Positions 1 through 8,662 of a DNA stretch of 64,000 nucleotides are shown one piece after another. The notes below the pieces were generated by a model. The model worked only from the letters and a program-made list of their open reading frames with translations, was not told where the DNA came from and ran no database searches. The number at the start of each line of letters is the position of its first letter. The first letter of the stretch is position 1. The stretch covers positions 248,001 through 312,000 of the forward strand of contig CAWCMA010000005.1 in NCBI GenBank assembly GCA_963796565.1, in the 5' to 3' direction. Made by a program: the position numbers and the translations under genes. The DNA is from JAKAVN01 sp963796565. Lineage in GTDB: Bacteria > Desulfobacterota > Binatia > Binatales > Binataceae.

Positions 1-1
1 C

Positions 2-1204
2 AGGCTGGCGCCGCTGCTGGCTGCGCTGACCATCGTCATCACAATACCCGCGACGATGCTTACGATGATGGCGCCGGCTACCGCGTTCGCGCGCCAGCGC
101 CGTTCGCATCCCGCCGCCACCGAGCCCGCGCAGCCCGGCAAACTCAGTGAACCATACGCCGCCGCGCTGTTGATGGAACCTGAGACCGGGACCGTGATGT
201 TCGAGAACAACGCGCACAAACCATGGCCTACCGCGTCGCTGGCCAAGATGATGATTGCGATGATCGTCGCGCAGAAGCTCGCCGACGGCAGCCTCAAGCT
301 CAACAGCATGATCGCAAGCTCGCGCCAGGCGGCCGAGATGGGCGGCTCGCAGGTCTACCTCAAAGAGGGCGAGACGTTTTCGCTCGACGACATGATGAAA
401 GCGATCATGGTGCACTCCGCCAACGACGCCTCCGTCGCGGTGGCCGAGTATGTCGGCGGCTCGACTGAAGCCTTCGTGCAGATGATGAATCGCGAGGCCG
501 CCCGTCTCGGCATGAAAGATACGCACTACTACTCGGTGCACGGTCTGCCGCCCGCATCCGGCGAGCAGGCTGACATTTCGAGCGCATGGGACGAGGCGCT
601 CCTAGCGCGCGCGCTGGTCGGGTACCCGCAAGTCATGCAATGGGCGTCGATCGATACCGCGCCGTTTCGAGGAGGCGCCTTCACCCTGCGCAACACCAAC
701 CATCTGGTGCGCACGTTCCCCGGATGCGACGGGCTCAAGACCGGCTTCTACTACGAGGCCGGATTCAACGTGGTGGCGACCGCCCATCGGAGTGGGATGC
801 GTCTGATTGCCGTGGTGCTCGGATCGCCCAGAAAGGGAGAGAACTTCAACTCGGCCGCCGAGCTTCTGGCCCAGGGGTTTGCGAACTATCAGATGAGCGT
901 CGTAGCCAAGCAGGGTGCGCCGATCGAACAGACACTCGCCGTCAGCGGCGGTTCAGTGGCTGGCTTCAGACCGGTTTGGGGCGAAAACCTGAGCGTGCTG
1001 CAAAAGCGTGATGATGAAGCCGCGCTCAAGGTCCAATTTCGGCTTCCAGCCTCGCTCGCCGCGCCGATCCGCGCCGGACAGCCGGTGGGCATCGGGCAGG
1101 CCATCACCTCCGGCGGCAAAGTGCTGGCCAGCGCTCCGCTGGTCGCGCCGGCCGCGATAGCCTCGCAGCCTTCGCTGATACAGCGTCTGCGCGGCGCGCT
1201 TTGA
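2..1204 (+). CDS. D-alanyl-D-alanine carboxypeptidase (S11, DacA/PBP5 family), 5' end outside window
   Basis: Serine D,D-carboxypeptidase that trims the terminal D-Ala of peptidoglycan stem peptides in the periplasm. Numbering from the ATG at 56, the three penicillin-binding motifs are present: SLAK (Ser61, Lys64), SAN (121-123) and KTG (228-230). The C-terminal third looks like the beta-rich PBP5_C domain. The frame stays open to the window edge and nucleotides 2-90 encode a hydrophobic signal segment ending in Ala-Phe-Ala. The true start therefore lies left of the window, and the ATG at 56 falls inside the signal peptide. No clear C-terminal amphipathic anchor is seen. The family is certain; the exact paralogue (DacA, DacC or DacD type) is not. 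Confidence 0.93.
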   Translation, partial: RLAPLLAALTIVITIPATMLTMMAPATAFARQRRSHPAATEPAQPGKLSEPYAAALLMEPETGTVMFENNAHKPWPTASLAKMMIAMIVAQKLADGSLKLNSMIASSRQAAEMGGSQVYLKEGETFSLDDMMKAIMVHSANDASVAVAEYVGGSTEAFVQMMNREAARLGMKDTHYYSVHGLPPASGEQADISSAWDEALLARALVGYPQVMQWASIDTAPFRGGAFTLRNTNHLVRTFPGCDGLKTGFYYEAGFNVVATAHRSGMRLIAVVLGSPRKGENFNSAAELLAQGFANYQMSVVAKQGAPIEQTLAVSGGSVAGFRPVWGENLSVLQKRDDEAALKVQFRLPASLAAPIRAGQPVGIGQAITSGGKVLASAPLVAPAAIASQPSLIQRLRGAL

Positions 1205-1314
1205 GCCTGGCGTCAATTGCGAACGAAAACGTAGTTAAATGCCACACTCTCCGCGCGGATTCGAACCGATCACTTTTGCCGACGCGCGCGATCGAGAAGC
1301 ATGGCGGGGCTCTG

Positions 1315-2349
1315 TCAGATCGGCGATGGCGTGCTGGCCCAGCCGCCCTTGGCCTTAATGCCCTTGGCGGCTGGGATAACTTCCTCGCCGAAGCGCTGTA
1401 TCTGTTCTTCGAGCTCCTCGATCCGCCCGGAGCAGTCCAGGATTAGGACCACCAATGAATAGCCGGCATCTGCAAACCGCTGAAGATCAGAGAGCACCTG
1501 CTCGGCTCCACCGGTGCAAATGCTGCGCGGATTTTTATCGTGTTGCGGGTCGCCTGGAGCTGTAAGCCGCCCCGAGGCCACGGCCATAAGAAAGAACCTT
1601 GAAAGATCCCGTCCGACCCGGCCAGCTTCGCGTCGAATCTCGTCCAGCAGCGATGCATAGCGATTCGGGTCAGCCTGCGGATCCAGAAAAATCGGATAAA
1701 ACCCGTCGCAGTGGCGCGCCGCGCGGCGCGCGCCGGCCGGCACCACACCACCGAAAATGATTGGCGGCCGCGGTTTTTGAACCGGCTTCGGATCCATCGA
1801 GACACTCTCGAAGTTGTAGAATCGGCCGTGAAAATCCACCACGTCGGCGGTCCACGAACGCTTGAAAATCTCGATGCATTCGTTGGCCATCGCGCCGCGC
1901 TCCTTATACGACAGACCCAAGGCATCGAACTCCTCCTTCATCCAACCGGCGCCGACACCGAGGATCAATCGGCCATTGGAAAGCGAGTCGACAGTGGCAA
2001 ACTGCCGCGCATCGCTCAGCGGATTGCGATACGGAACGATCAACACACTGGTTCCCAGCTTCAGGGTCTTGGTGCCGGCGGCAACGGCGCCCATGGTCAC
2101 GGCTGCATCCAACATGTTGTGACGCGCTTCGTATGCGCGCTTTCCTGAAGCGTTGGCCACGTGCGCGCTCGCCGAACCGGTCGGCATGCAGACATGGTCC
2201 GCGAACCACATCGAATGGAATCCCGCCCGCTCCACGAGCTGCGCAATCCTGACCGGCCGCATTTCTTCGAGCGACACGCTTTTCAGAAAGAAATTCTGCT
2301 CGTCCCGATACCCTATCCCATGAGTAGTGGCGTAGATTCCGATCTCCAT
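1315..2349 (-). CDS. LLM class flavin-dependent oxidoreductase (F420-type)
   Basis: A 344-residue luciferase-like monooxygenase-fold protein (Bac_luciferase). The order of elements is typical of the F420-dependent subfamily: an N-terminal strand, then a WFADH motif, a region on known rates and years-independent barrel strands ending in LGTSVLIVPYRNP, and the conserved LILGVGAGWMKEEF stretch. Family members oxidise or reduce small organic substrates with F420 or FMN; the substrate here cannot be read from sequence. It is the last gene of a minus-strand series with the SnoaL-like protein (72 bp upstream) and the amidohydrolase, which suggests one catabolic transcription unit. Cofactor choice between F420 and FMN is inferred from family resemblance only. 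Confidence 0.88.
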   Translation of the reverse strand: MEIGIYATTHGIGYRDEQNFFLKSVSLEEMRPVRIAQLVERAGFHSMWFADHVCMPTGSASAHVANASGKRAYEARHNMLDAAVTMGAVAAGTKTLKLGTSVLIVPYRNPLSDARQFATVDSLSNGRLILGVGAGWMKEEFDALGLSYKERGAMANECIEIFKRSWTADVVDFHGRFYNFESVSMDPKPVQKPRPPIIFGGVVPAGARRAARHCDGFYPIFLDPQADPNRYASLLDEIRREAGRVGRDLSRFFLMAVASGRLTAPGDPQHDKNPRSICTGGAEQVLSDLQRFADAGYSLVVLILDCSGRIEELEEQIQRFGEEVIPAAKGIKAKGGWASTPSPI

Positions 2350-2421
2350 CAGCCGTTCCCCTAATCGAGTCGATCAAACGCCAGGGCGCCTCACAACCAG
2401 GCCCCCCGAGGCTTCTTTCAC

Positions 2422-2895
2422 TCAACCCTTGAAGCCATCGACAAATTGCTTCCTGACCCACCCGTCCTCGTAAGGCGTAAGAAACAGTATCTTCACTCGC
2501 AAGTGCTTGAATAGCCACTTGCCGCCGACTTTGACATAGTCATCGTTGTAAACTCCCGCGAGCCATACCGCTTTTCCGTCCACGGTGCACGGCTGGAGCA
2601 GCTTCCATTCGGCCGTGGCCTTGTCTCCCTGCACGTCGATGATCGGGTTCATGACGTTGTGGACCGCGAACTTGAAGGATTTCGAGGCTCCTTGAAAAAA
2701 CTTCCGAATCGCCTCGCGCCCTTCGAATTTGCCTATACCGTTGCCCTCCCATACGGCGTCTTCGGTATATAAGGCGGCGATCCCATCCGCATCATAGTTG
2801 GCGTCGCAATAGTGACAGTATTGATGCTTCAGCCATTTGATGGCCGCGACATCCTCGAGCATTTGAATCCGTGTTTCTAAATCCTTGGACTCCAT
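2422..2895 (-). CDS. SnoaL-like / NTF2-fold family protein
   Basis: A 157-residue protein of the SnoaL-like cone-shaped alpha+beta barrel fold. The N-terminal helix is followed by the typical Leu-Lys-His-x-Tyr...Asp segment and the GREAIRKFF motif, then AVHNVMNPIIDV and late beta strands. Relatives act as isomerases, dehydratases, cyclases or non-catalytic binding proteins. I chose the ATG at 2895 because a strong GGAGGG ribosome-binding site sits just before it; an upstream in-frame ATG at 2922 would put that site inside the gene. It lies between an amidohydrolase and an LLM oxidoreductase on the same strand, so a role in the same degradative pathway is likely but unproven. Confidence 0.8.
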   Translation of the reverse strand: MESKDLETRIQMLEDVAAIKWLKHQYCHYCDANYDADGIAALYTEDAVWEGNGIGKFEGREAIRKFFQGASKSFKFAVHNVMNPIIDVQGDKATAEWKLLQPCTVDGKAVWLAGVYNDDYVKVGGKWLFKHLRVKILFLTPYEDGWVRKQFVDGFKG

Positions 2896-3043
2896 TTCCG
2901 TCCCTCCTGCGCTCGTAGTCATTGTGCAACTGTCTCAATGTCCGAAAACCCCCGAAAAACTATCTTCGACCTGGCGATTTCCCCGACAATCCCGAACCCC
3001 GTGAGCAGTTCCACGCGAACTTAGTCGCCGCGGCAGAATCGCC

Positions 3044-4165
3044 CTAAGAGATTCGGTAAAACTTGCGTGCGTTCAGAGAGAGAATCTTATCCACTGACTC
3101 CGACGGTAATGACGAGAGCCGCTCGCGGGCTGAACGCACCGGATCGACAAAACCCTCGGCGTGCGGGTAATCGGACCCGATGAAGAACTTGTCGTCGCCC
3201 GCGAACTGAACGACGATTGGGAACATGCGTTCTTCGGGATCGCCACTGACCCAGATGTTGCGCGCAAAATACTCGGTCGGCGAATGCTTCATCCGGGACG
3301 TATGCTTCATGTACTTGTAGCGGTACTCGAAGCGCTCCAGCCACTCGGCGACCCAGCCGGCCATCGCTTCGATCGTGGCCACACGCAGGCGTGGGAAGCG
3401 CTCGAAGACGCCGTCGTAGACCATCGTCGCAAGCGCAAGTCGGGGATCCTGGATCACGTTCATCGTCACCCACATGAAGCCCGGATCCCGGCCCCGGAAG
3501 TACTCGCTTCCCGGATAGTGAGAATGTCCGACCAGATGCAGGCCGACTGCGAGGTCCAGATCCTGCGCGGCGGCCCATAGCGGATCGTAAATTGAGTCGC
3601 CAAAGCTTTTGCCGTTGTAAGGCGCCGCCCCCACGAAAGCGGAGTGGCATCCGAGCTTTGCCACGCGCTCCAGTTCGCGCACGGCGAGTCCCGGATCGCG
3701 CAAGGAGATGTGTGCGGCAGGAAGAAGGCGGTCTTTGTGAGAAGCGCAAATTTCTAGCGCCCAGGTGTTGTACGCGCGGCACAGCGCGTCGGCGAGTATC
3801 GGATCGTCGACCGTGTCCTCCCACAACAGACCGACCGTGGGAAAAATAACCTGCGCGGCAAAGCCCTCACGATCGAGAAACTTCACGCGTTCGTCCATGT
3901 TTTGCCAGTCCGTGCTGTAGGGCAGTTCGCGGTCGAAGTTACTCAGGTCGTGCCCAGCCTCCTTCTGACCGTAACCGACAATCGCGCTCAGCAATTCTTC
4001 GACGTCGAGCAACTGAAGAGCTTTGTTGTCGACGACCAGTCGGCGTTTGCCGGTAGTGAAATCTCTCTCGACCCTGTACGCGCGGTCCCGGAACCTGGGA
4101 TCGATGTATCTCTCGAACAGGTCGAGCGGTTCCATGAAATGACTGTCGGCATCGATGGCGAGCAT
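3044..4165 (-). CDS. Amidohydrolase family protein (Amidohydro_2, TIM-barrel metal-dependent hydrolase)
   Basis: A 373-residue metal-dependent hydrolase or decarboxylase of the ACMSD-like Amidohydro_2 family. The N-terminal DADSHFMEP segment gives the metal-binding Asp-x-Asp-x-His pattern. A central His in the LHLVGHSH region and a C-terminal Asp in IGSDYPHAEG complete the usual active-site set. The first barrel strand begins at residue 3, supporting the start at 4165, which follows a GGAGG-like stretch. Relatives cleave C-N or C-C bonds of aromatic or heterocyclic compounds, often beside LLM oxidoreductases and SnoaL proteins as here. The substrate is unknown. The 227 bp to the next, divergent gene should hold its promoter. 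Confidence 0.88.
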   Translation of the reverse strand: MLAIDADSHFMEPLDLFERYIDPRFRDRAYRVERDFTTGKRRLVVDNKALQLLDVEELLSAIVGYGQKEAGHDLSNFDRELPYSTDWQNMDERVKFLDREGFAAQVIFPTVGLLWEDTVDDPILADALCRAYNTWALEICASHKDRLLPAAHISLRDPGLAVRELERVAKLGCHSAFVGAAPYNGKSFGDSIYDPLWAAAQDLDLAVGLHLVGHSHYPGSEYFRGRDPGFMWVTMNVIQDPRLALATMVYDGVFERFPRLRVATIEAMAGWVAEWLERFEYRYKYMKHTSRMKHSPTEYFARNIWVSGDPEERMFPIVVQFAGDDKFFIGSDYPHAEGFVDPVRSARERLSSLPSESVDKILSLNARKFYRIS

Positions 4166-4392
4166 GGAGGTATTCCTCCGTTCGAGTTTTCAGGTTGAGA
4201 CCGGGCGCAACGAAGGGTATTACGCGGCTCGTCTCGGAATGCGGCCACTTGCTGGGAGCGGGAAGCCGCATTCCCTTCACACGCGCGTACGATAGGCCGA
4301 ATTTCGTCTATGAACAAGGACTGTCAGGAGTTGTCGCTCGCGCCGCGCAGTCGCAGCTTGGCCTGAGGCGCACTCTGGTGGAAAATCGACCG

Positions 4393-5307
4393 ATGTCACT
4401 AAAGAAGCTCGCCATCGCCGGTACGATCGTCCTCGCCGTTTTCATCATGATCAACCTGGGCCTCCACTTCGGTCAAAAAAGGCACGATCGACTTGACTAC
4501 TCCGTCAGTGAAGCCTTTCCACCCGACAAACCGTTCGTGCCCGGCGAGATCTATGCCACCACGCTCGCCGCGATCATGGAAAACGAATTGAACCGCGGCT
4601 TCGGATGGCGCCCGAATGATTTTTACCTGTGGGGCATGCACGTGATGGCCGACAATAACGCCAATCGCCAACTCGGCATCATCATGGCTGTGCGCGAGAC
4701 CACGCGAATCTTCAAGGACCATATGACCAAGGTGTCGGCGAACGCATATGATCCGAACCTGGTGATCGCCGATACCGATTTCCGCAATGACGCGGCGAAG
4801 TGGATGCTGCCGTCGGCGGAGTTCAAGTATCGCGACGGCGTGCACCGTCTGCGCCTTTACGTCGCGGGCCTGCACGCCAATCCGCCAACCTCGCGCGAAC
4901 TCAACCAGCGCAACGTCGAGCTTGTCCGGCTCTTCCAATCCTGGGGCGACATGCTCGGCGACGCGCACGCCACTCTCTACCGAACTCGCAAGGATGACGG
5001 CAGCGCGGTCCACAGTTGGGATGTCGACGATTACTTCTACCACGCGCAAGGCTACGCGGCCGTCATGTACTACATGATGCAGGCGGTCAAGCGCGAATAT
5101 CATCAGGCGCTCACCACCAAGCCAGTGCTGGCGCAACTGTTCGACGAAACGATCGAAGCGCTCGGTAAGGCGGCGATGCTCAAGCCGCTGATCGTGCTCG
5201 ACGATTCATCCGACGGAATCTTCGCCAACCATCGTCGCAACCTCGACGCCTACATCTCGGAGGCGCGACAGAAGATGTACTCGATCCGCGAAGAACTGGA
5301 GCGTTAG
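4393..5307 (+). CDS. DUF2333 family membrane-anchored protein
   Basis: A 304-residue protein matching the uncharacterised DUF2333 family in length and in landmarks such as GFGWRPNDFYLWG, the NANRQLG segment and WDVDDYFYHAQGYA. Residues 4-22 form one hydrophobic helix, so the remainder is probably periplasmic and tethered to the inner membrane. The open frame runs back to 4195, but the region before 4393 has no membrane-start features. The ATG at 4393 places the lysine-flanked transmembrane helix at the N terminus as expected. No biochemical role is established for this family. It stands alone, divergent from the amidohydrolase and convergent with sppA. Confidence 0.85.
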   Translation: MSLKKLAIAGTIVLAVFIMINLGLHFGQKRHDRLDYSVSEAFPPDKPFVPGEIYATTLAAIMENELNRGFGWRPNDFYLWGMHVMADNNANRQLGIIMAVRETTRIFKDHMTKVSANAYDPNLVIADTDFRNDAAKWMLPSAEFKYRDGVHRLRLYVAGLHANPPTSRELNQRNVELVRLFQSWGDMLGDAHATLYRTRKDDGSAVHSWDVDDYFYHAQGYAAVMYYMMQAVKREYHQALTTKPVLAQLFDETIEALGKAAMLKPLIVLDDSSDGIFANHRRNLDAYISEARQKMYSIREELER

Positions 5308-5444
5308 GCCGCGCCATCCTCTTTCCTCGACGCCGATTAGCCGTCGGCTACAAGCGCGCGATGATCTTTTGGCCGAAGTTGCGCGCGAAGCTCTCGAAAT
5401 CCGATCCGCGATTCGTTTCACCGACACTCGCGGCCACGGCTCAA

Positions 5445-7247
5445 TCAGAAAAACGGACAGAGCAACAGCGCCCCGCCCCGCACCAACAACCCCAGCATCG
5501 CCGGCGCCCATCGCCGTGGCAATCCGATCGTCTCCGCAGCCAGCCCGATGCCCCACGGCACGCGCGCCGCGGCGGCCATCGTGCGGATTCCCGCAACGAT
5601 TCCTCGCGCCGGGTAGAGCACGATCTCGTGGCGCTCGCCGTCCTTGATTCCGGCTCGCTCGCGCGCGATCTCGATTGCCTTGTCGAGCCCGCCCAATTCG
5701 TCGATCAGTCCGCCGCGCCGGGCCGCGACGCCGCTCCATACCCGCCCACGCGCCATCGCCTCAGCCTGCGCAGGATCAAGTCCACGCCCCTGGGCGACCT
5801 TGGCGGTGAAGTTAGCGTAGAGTTCGCCGATGGCATTGTTGAGCTGGTCAAGCTCGGCTGCGCTGAGCGCGCGAGCCATCGAAAGCCCGTCACTGATCTC
5901 GTCGCTCTTGACGAATTCCATCCCCACGCCCATCGCGGCGAGCGCCTTGCCCACGTTGAAGCGGGCGTAGACCACGCCGATCGAGCCGGTGATAGTGGCC
6001 GCTCCAGCGACGATCTTATCCGCGCCCATCGCGACGTAGTAGCCACCCGAGCCCGCGACGTCACCCATCGAGACCACCACCGGTTTGCCGCGCTCGCGTG
6101 CCTCGCCCACCGCGCGCCACACCAGGTCCGAACCGAGCGCCGAGCCGCCCGGCGAATTGACCCGGAAGACGATCGCGCGGACGTCCTTGTCGCTGGCGGC
6201 GCGATGGAATTGAGCGGCGACCGCTTCGCCGCTCAGAAAATCGCCGGCCGCGGGCGGCTCGCCGGCGACAACCGGGCCCACGCCGTGAATCAGCGCAAGC
6301 CGCGGGTCGTCGCCGGGGCGCCGGGAATAGGCCAGATGGCGCAGGTAGCGGTTGAGTCCGACGAAAACGCGCTCCTCGTGCTTGGGGTCGAACTCGGTAC
6401 GCAGGTCTTCGAAGTAGCCGGCGCGGTCGATGAGGCGAGCCTCGGAAGCCGCGCGCACGCTCAGGAAGCCGCTGCCCGCAAGCTCTTCGGCGCGGTCGGC
6501 CGTGAGGCCGCGGGCCTCGGCAATTCGCGCGGCCAGCAGTTCCTTGCAATCGGCGACGATCGCTTCGAGGCTCTCGTGGAGCTCGGGCGACATCCGCTCG
6601 CGCGTAAACGTCTCGGCGGCACCTTTATACTCCTTCCATTGCAGCGTTTGCGCTTCGACCTTCAGCTTGTCCAGCGCGCCGCGCAGGAAGACGCCGCCCG
6701 CGGCCACGCCCAGCATCGTCACGAGCGTGTTCGGATTGGCCACGATTTCGCTCGCGCCGCAGGCGACGAGATATTCGCGCACGCTTGCGCTGTCGCCCTC
6801 CAACAGCGCGATGGTGCGCTTGCCGGCGCGCCCGATCGCGCGCAACAGCGCGTACAACTCATCGGCGGTGGCAAGCCCCGTTTCCAGCCCGGCAATCCGC
6901 ACGATCACGGCGCTTAGCCGGGGATCGCGCGCGGCCCCCTCGAGGACCTGGCGCAGATCGAAGAGCGTGGGGCTGGCGCGGCCGCGCAACTGGTCCAGCG
7001 GTGAGCGCGGCGTGCTCTCGCGCATCGCGCCCGCGAGCTTGACCGTCAGCACTGCATCGTGCGGGATCCGCGCCGGGCGTACGATCAGCAAAAAGAAGGC
7101 GACCACGATCGCGGCGGCCATCACGCACAACGCGATGCCGGTCTCGCGCAGGCCATAGTGTATGCCGAGCGCGCCAATTCCGGCCACCAGCGCAACCAGC
7201 ATCGCAACTCTGAACTCGCGTCGCAGTGAATGAATCGCTATCCTCAT
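5445..7247 (-). CDS. sppA: Signal peptide peptidase SppA, 67K type (S49)
   Basis: Membrane-bound serine protease that degrades cleaved signal peptides. At 600 residues it is the long, duplicated form with two S49 domains. A Ser/Lys dyad is visible: Lys208 in the EYKGAAETF segment of the N-terminal repeat (compare the EYKS region of E. coli SppA) and Ser400 in GDVAGSGGYY of the C-terminal repeat. Two hydrophobic helices lie in residues 11-60. The ATG at 7247 is chosen because AAGGAG precedes it by 6 nt; an in-frame TTG at 7262 would swallow that site. The gene is divergent from the lipoprotein gene that starts 52 bp away, so the two promoters share a short region. Confidence 0.93.
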   Translation of the reverse strand: MRIAIHSLRREFRVAMLVALVAGIGALGIHYGLRETGIALCVMAAAIVVAFFLLIVRPARIPHDAVLTVKLAGAMRESTPRSPLDQLRGRASPTLFDLRQVLEGAARDPRLSAVIVRIAGLETGLATADELYALLRAIGRAGKRTIALLEGDSASVREYLVACGASEIVANPNTLVTMLGVAAGGVFLRGALDKLKVEAQTLQWKEYKGAAETFTRERMSPELHESLEAIVADCKELLAARIAEARGLTADRAEELAGSGFLSVRAASEARLIDRAGYFEDLRTEFDPKHEERVFVGLNRYLRHLAYSRRPGDDPRLALIHGVGPVVAGEPPAAGDFLSGEAVAAQFHRAASDKDVRAIVFRVNSPGGSALGSDLVWRAVGEARERGKPVVVSMGDVAGSGGYYVAMGADKIVAGAATITGSIGVVYARFNVGKALAAMGVGMEFVKSDEISDGLSMARALSAAELDQLNNAIGELYANFTAKVAQGRGLDPAQAEAMARGRVWSGVAARRGGLIDELGGLDKAIEIARERAGIKDGERHEIVLYPARGIVAGIRTMAAAARVPWGIGLAAETIGLPRRWAPAMLGLLVRGGALLLCPFF

Positions 7248-7299
7248 CTTCGGCTCCTTCAAGCTTCGCCCGAGCGTACTTCTAAACTAGCCTTTTTCC

Positions 7300-8616
7300 A
7301 TGCACCGATCTCTTACACTCATCCTTTCACTTATCGTGCTGCTCAACTTTGGCGCCGCGTCGTGCTCGCTCCTGGGCCACGAGAAACCCTCCGCCCCGCC
7401 AATCACGCGGCATACGGCGACGATGGACCTCACACCGGACATCAACATTAATGCACTGGTCGCAACGCCACCCGGTTTCACGCCGATCGCCGGCGAGCCG
7501 CCGATGTGGCTGCAAGGCGCCAAGGAAGTCGCGCTGGTGGGAACGCTGGAAGGACGCACGGAGGTGCTGGGCTTCGGCGGCGCCAACTACAGGAAGGTGC
7601 GATTAGTCGCGGCCGACGGCGGGCCCGGCGCACCGAACGGAAAAATCGTCGGTCTCGCCGCTAGCCCGGATGGGCTGACGCTGGCGGTGGCAGAGGCCGA
7701 GCCTGGACGGATCGAGATCGTGGTGCGCTACGTGATCAGTAACGGCGGACAAAACTCGGTCGCGAGCTTCGACGGCAACTTCCACGCGGTGAGCCTGACC
7801 TGGCTCGCGCCCGACACGCTCGCCGTAGGTATGGCGGGCGAGCCCGGTGCCGCGCCGGCCCAGGCCGGCGGGCTGTACCTGATTCACGTCCTCGGCGCGA
7901 TTACAGTCGAGCAGGTAAAGCTCACCTGCCCGCTCTCGATGCTGGTCTTCAGCCCCGAGGCGCGCTTCGCGGTCGGCGAGGGCGACCATCAGACGCCGCC
8001 GGCGCTCTTTGACAGCCGCAATGGAAGCTGCCGGCCGATCGGCGTCGACGGGCCAATCAGGGTGCTCGGCTGGGCGCCGGGAAGCGGTGCCTTCTTGTAC
8101 TCGACGCCAGCGGGAAGCGGGCACGGCGCGGGCGTTTTCCGCTACAGCATCGCCAGCCGGAAAACCGATCTTATCGCGGTCTCCTCGGGAGCCGCGGCAT
8201 ACACCGGCGGGGGCATCGTCATGGCGCTCGGCAATCGCGACCTGAATCCCCTGAGCGCAGCGTCGTCGCCCGACCGGCGGGTGACCGCACAGATCGCGAG
8301 CTTCTCCCCAAAGCAGAAGGAGACGCTAGTCGATACCCTGGGAACGCCGACCACGCCCGCAATGATGATGGCGAGCACGATGACCTACTCGCACGGCTTC
8401 GCCGAACTGGCGCTGCAACTATTCGTTGCGGGACCGGCCGGCCCGATGCGCGAAATCATCACCTTCTCGATCATCGACCGCAAAGCATTCGTGCTGGCCA
8501 GCGGGCCGTTCCGTGGCGTCGCGGTGATCGGATGGTCGCCCTCGGCCAACCGTCTGGTGATCTTCGACGGCGACGGCACGACCGGCGCGTTCGCCGTGAT
8601 CACGCCGGCACGTTAG
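7300..8616 (+). CDS. Secreted protein with WD40/TolB-like propeller repeats, possible lipoprotein
   Basis: Not a named family I can recognise. Residues 1-22 form a signal peptide ending near Ala-Ala-Ser-Cys, which could be a weak lipobox with Cys22 lipidated. The mature part has recurrent beta-propeller phrases such as AASPDGLTLAVA, FSPEARFAVG and GWSPSANRLVIF, resembling WD40-like or TolB/PD40 blades. This suggests a propeller of about 400 residues in the periplasm or on the outer membrane. No catalytic motif is seen. It is convergent with the acyl-CoA synthetase gene (46 bp apart). Its function is unknown; protein binding is the usual role of such folds. Confidence 0.72.
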   Translation: MHRSLTLILSLIVLLNFGAASCSLLGHEKPSAPPITRHTATMDLTPDININALVATPPGFTPIAGEPPMWLQGAKEVALVGTLEGRTEVLGFGGANYRKVRLVAADGGPGAPNGKIVGLAASPDGLTLAVAEAEPGRIEIVVRYVISNGGQNSVASFDGNFHAVSLTWLAPDTLAVGMAGEPGAAPAQAGGLYLIHVLGAITVEQVKLTCPLSMLVFSPEARFAVGEGDHQTPPALFDSRNGSCRPIGVDGPIRVLGWAPGSGAFLYSTPAGSGHGAGVFRYSIASRKTDLIAVSSGAAAYTGGGIVMALGNRDLNPLSAASSPDRRVTAQIASFSPKQKETLVDTLGTPTTPAMMMASTMTYSHGFAELALQLFVAGPAGPMREIITFSIIDRKAFVLASGPFRGVAVIGWSPSANRLVIFDGDGTTGAFAVITPAR

Positions 8617-8662
8617 CGCAGACCCGCGCCGCGTCGGGCCAGACTCCGCCGAAGATCGCACA

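Noticed and set aside
1204..1314. A tRNA-like GGATTCGAACCGATC stretch near 1256-1271
   Set aside because: It resembles a T-arm sequence, but no acceptor stem, anticodon arm or D-arm could be found around it.
4195..4392. A 66-codon N-terminal extension of the DUF2333 protein
   Set aside because: The extension has no conserved features and would bury the transmembrane anchor; the ATG at 4393 fits the family.
5361..6917. A long open frame antisense to sppA
   Set aside because: It is a GC-skew shadow of the sppA coding strand with Arg/Ala/Asp-rich low-complexity translation.
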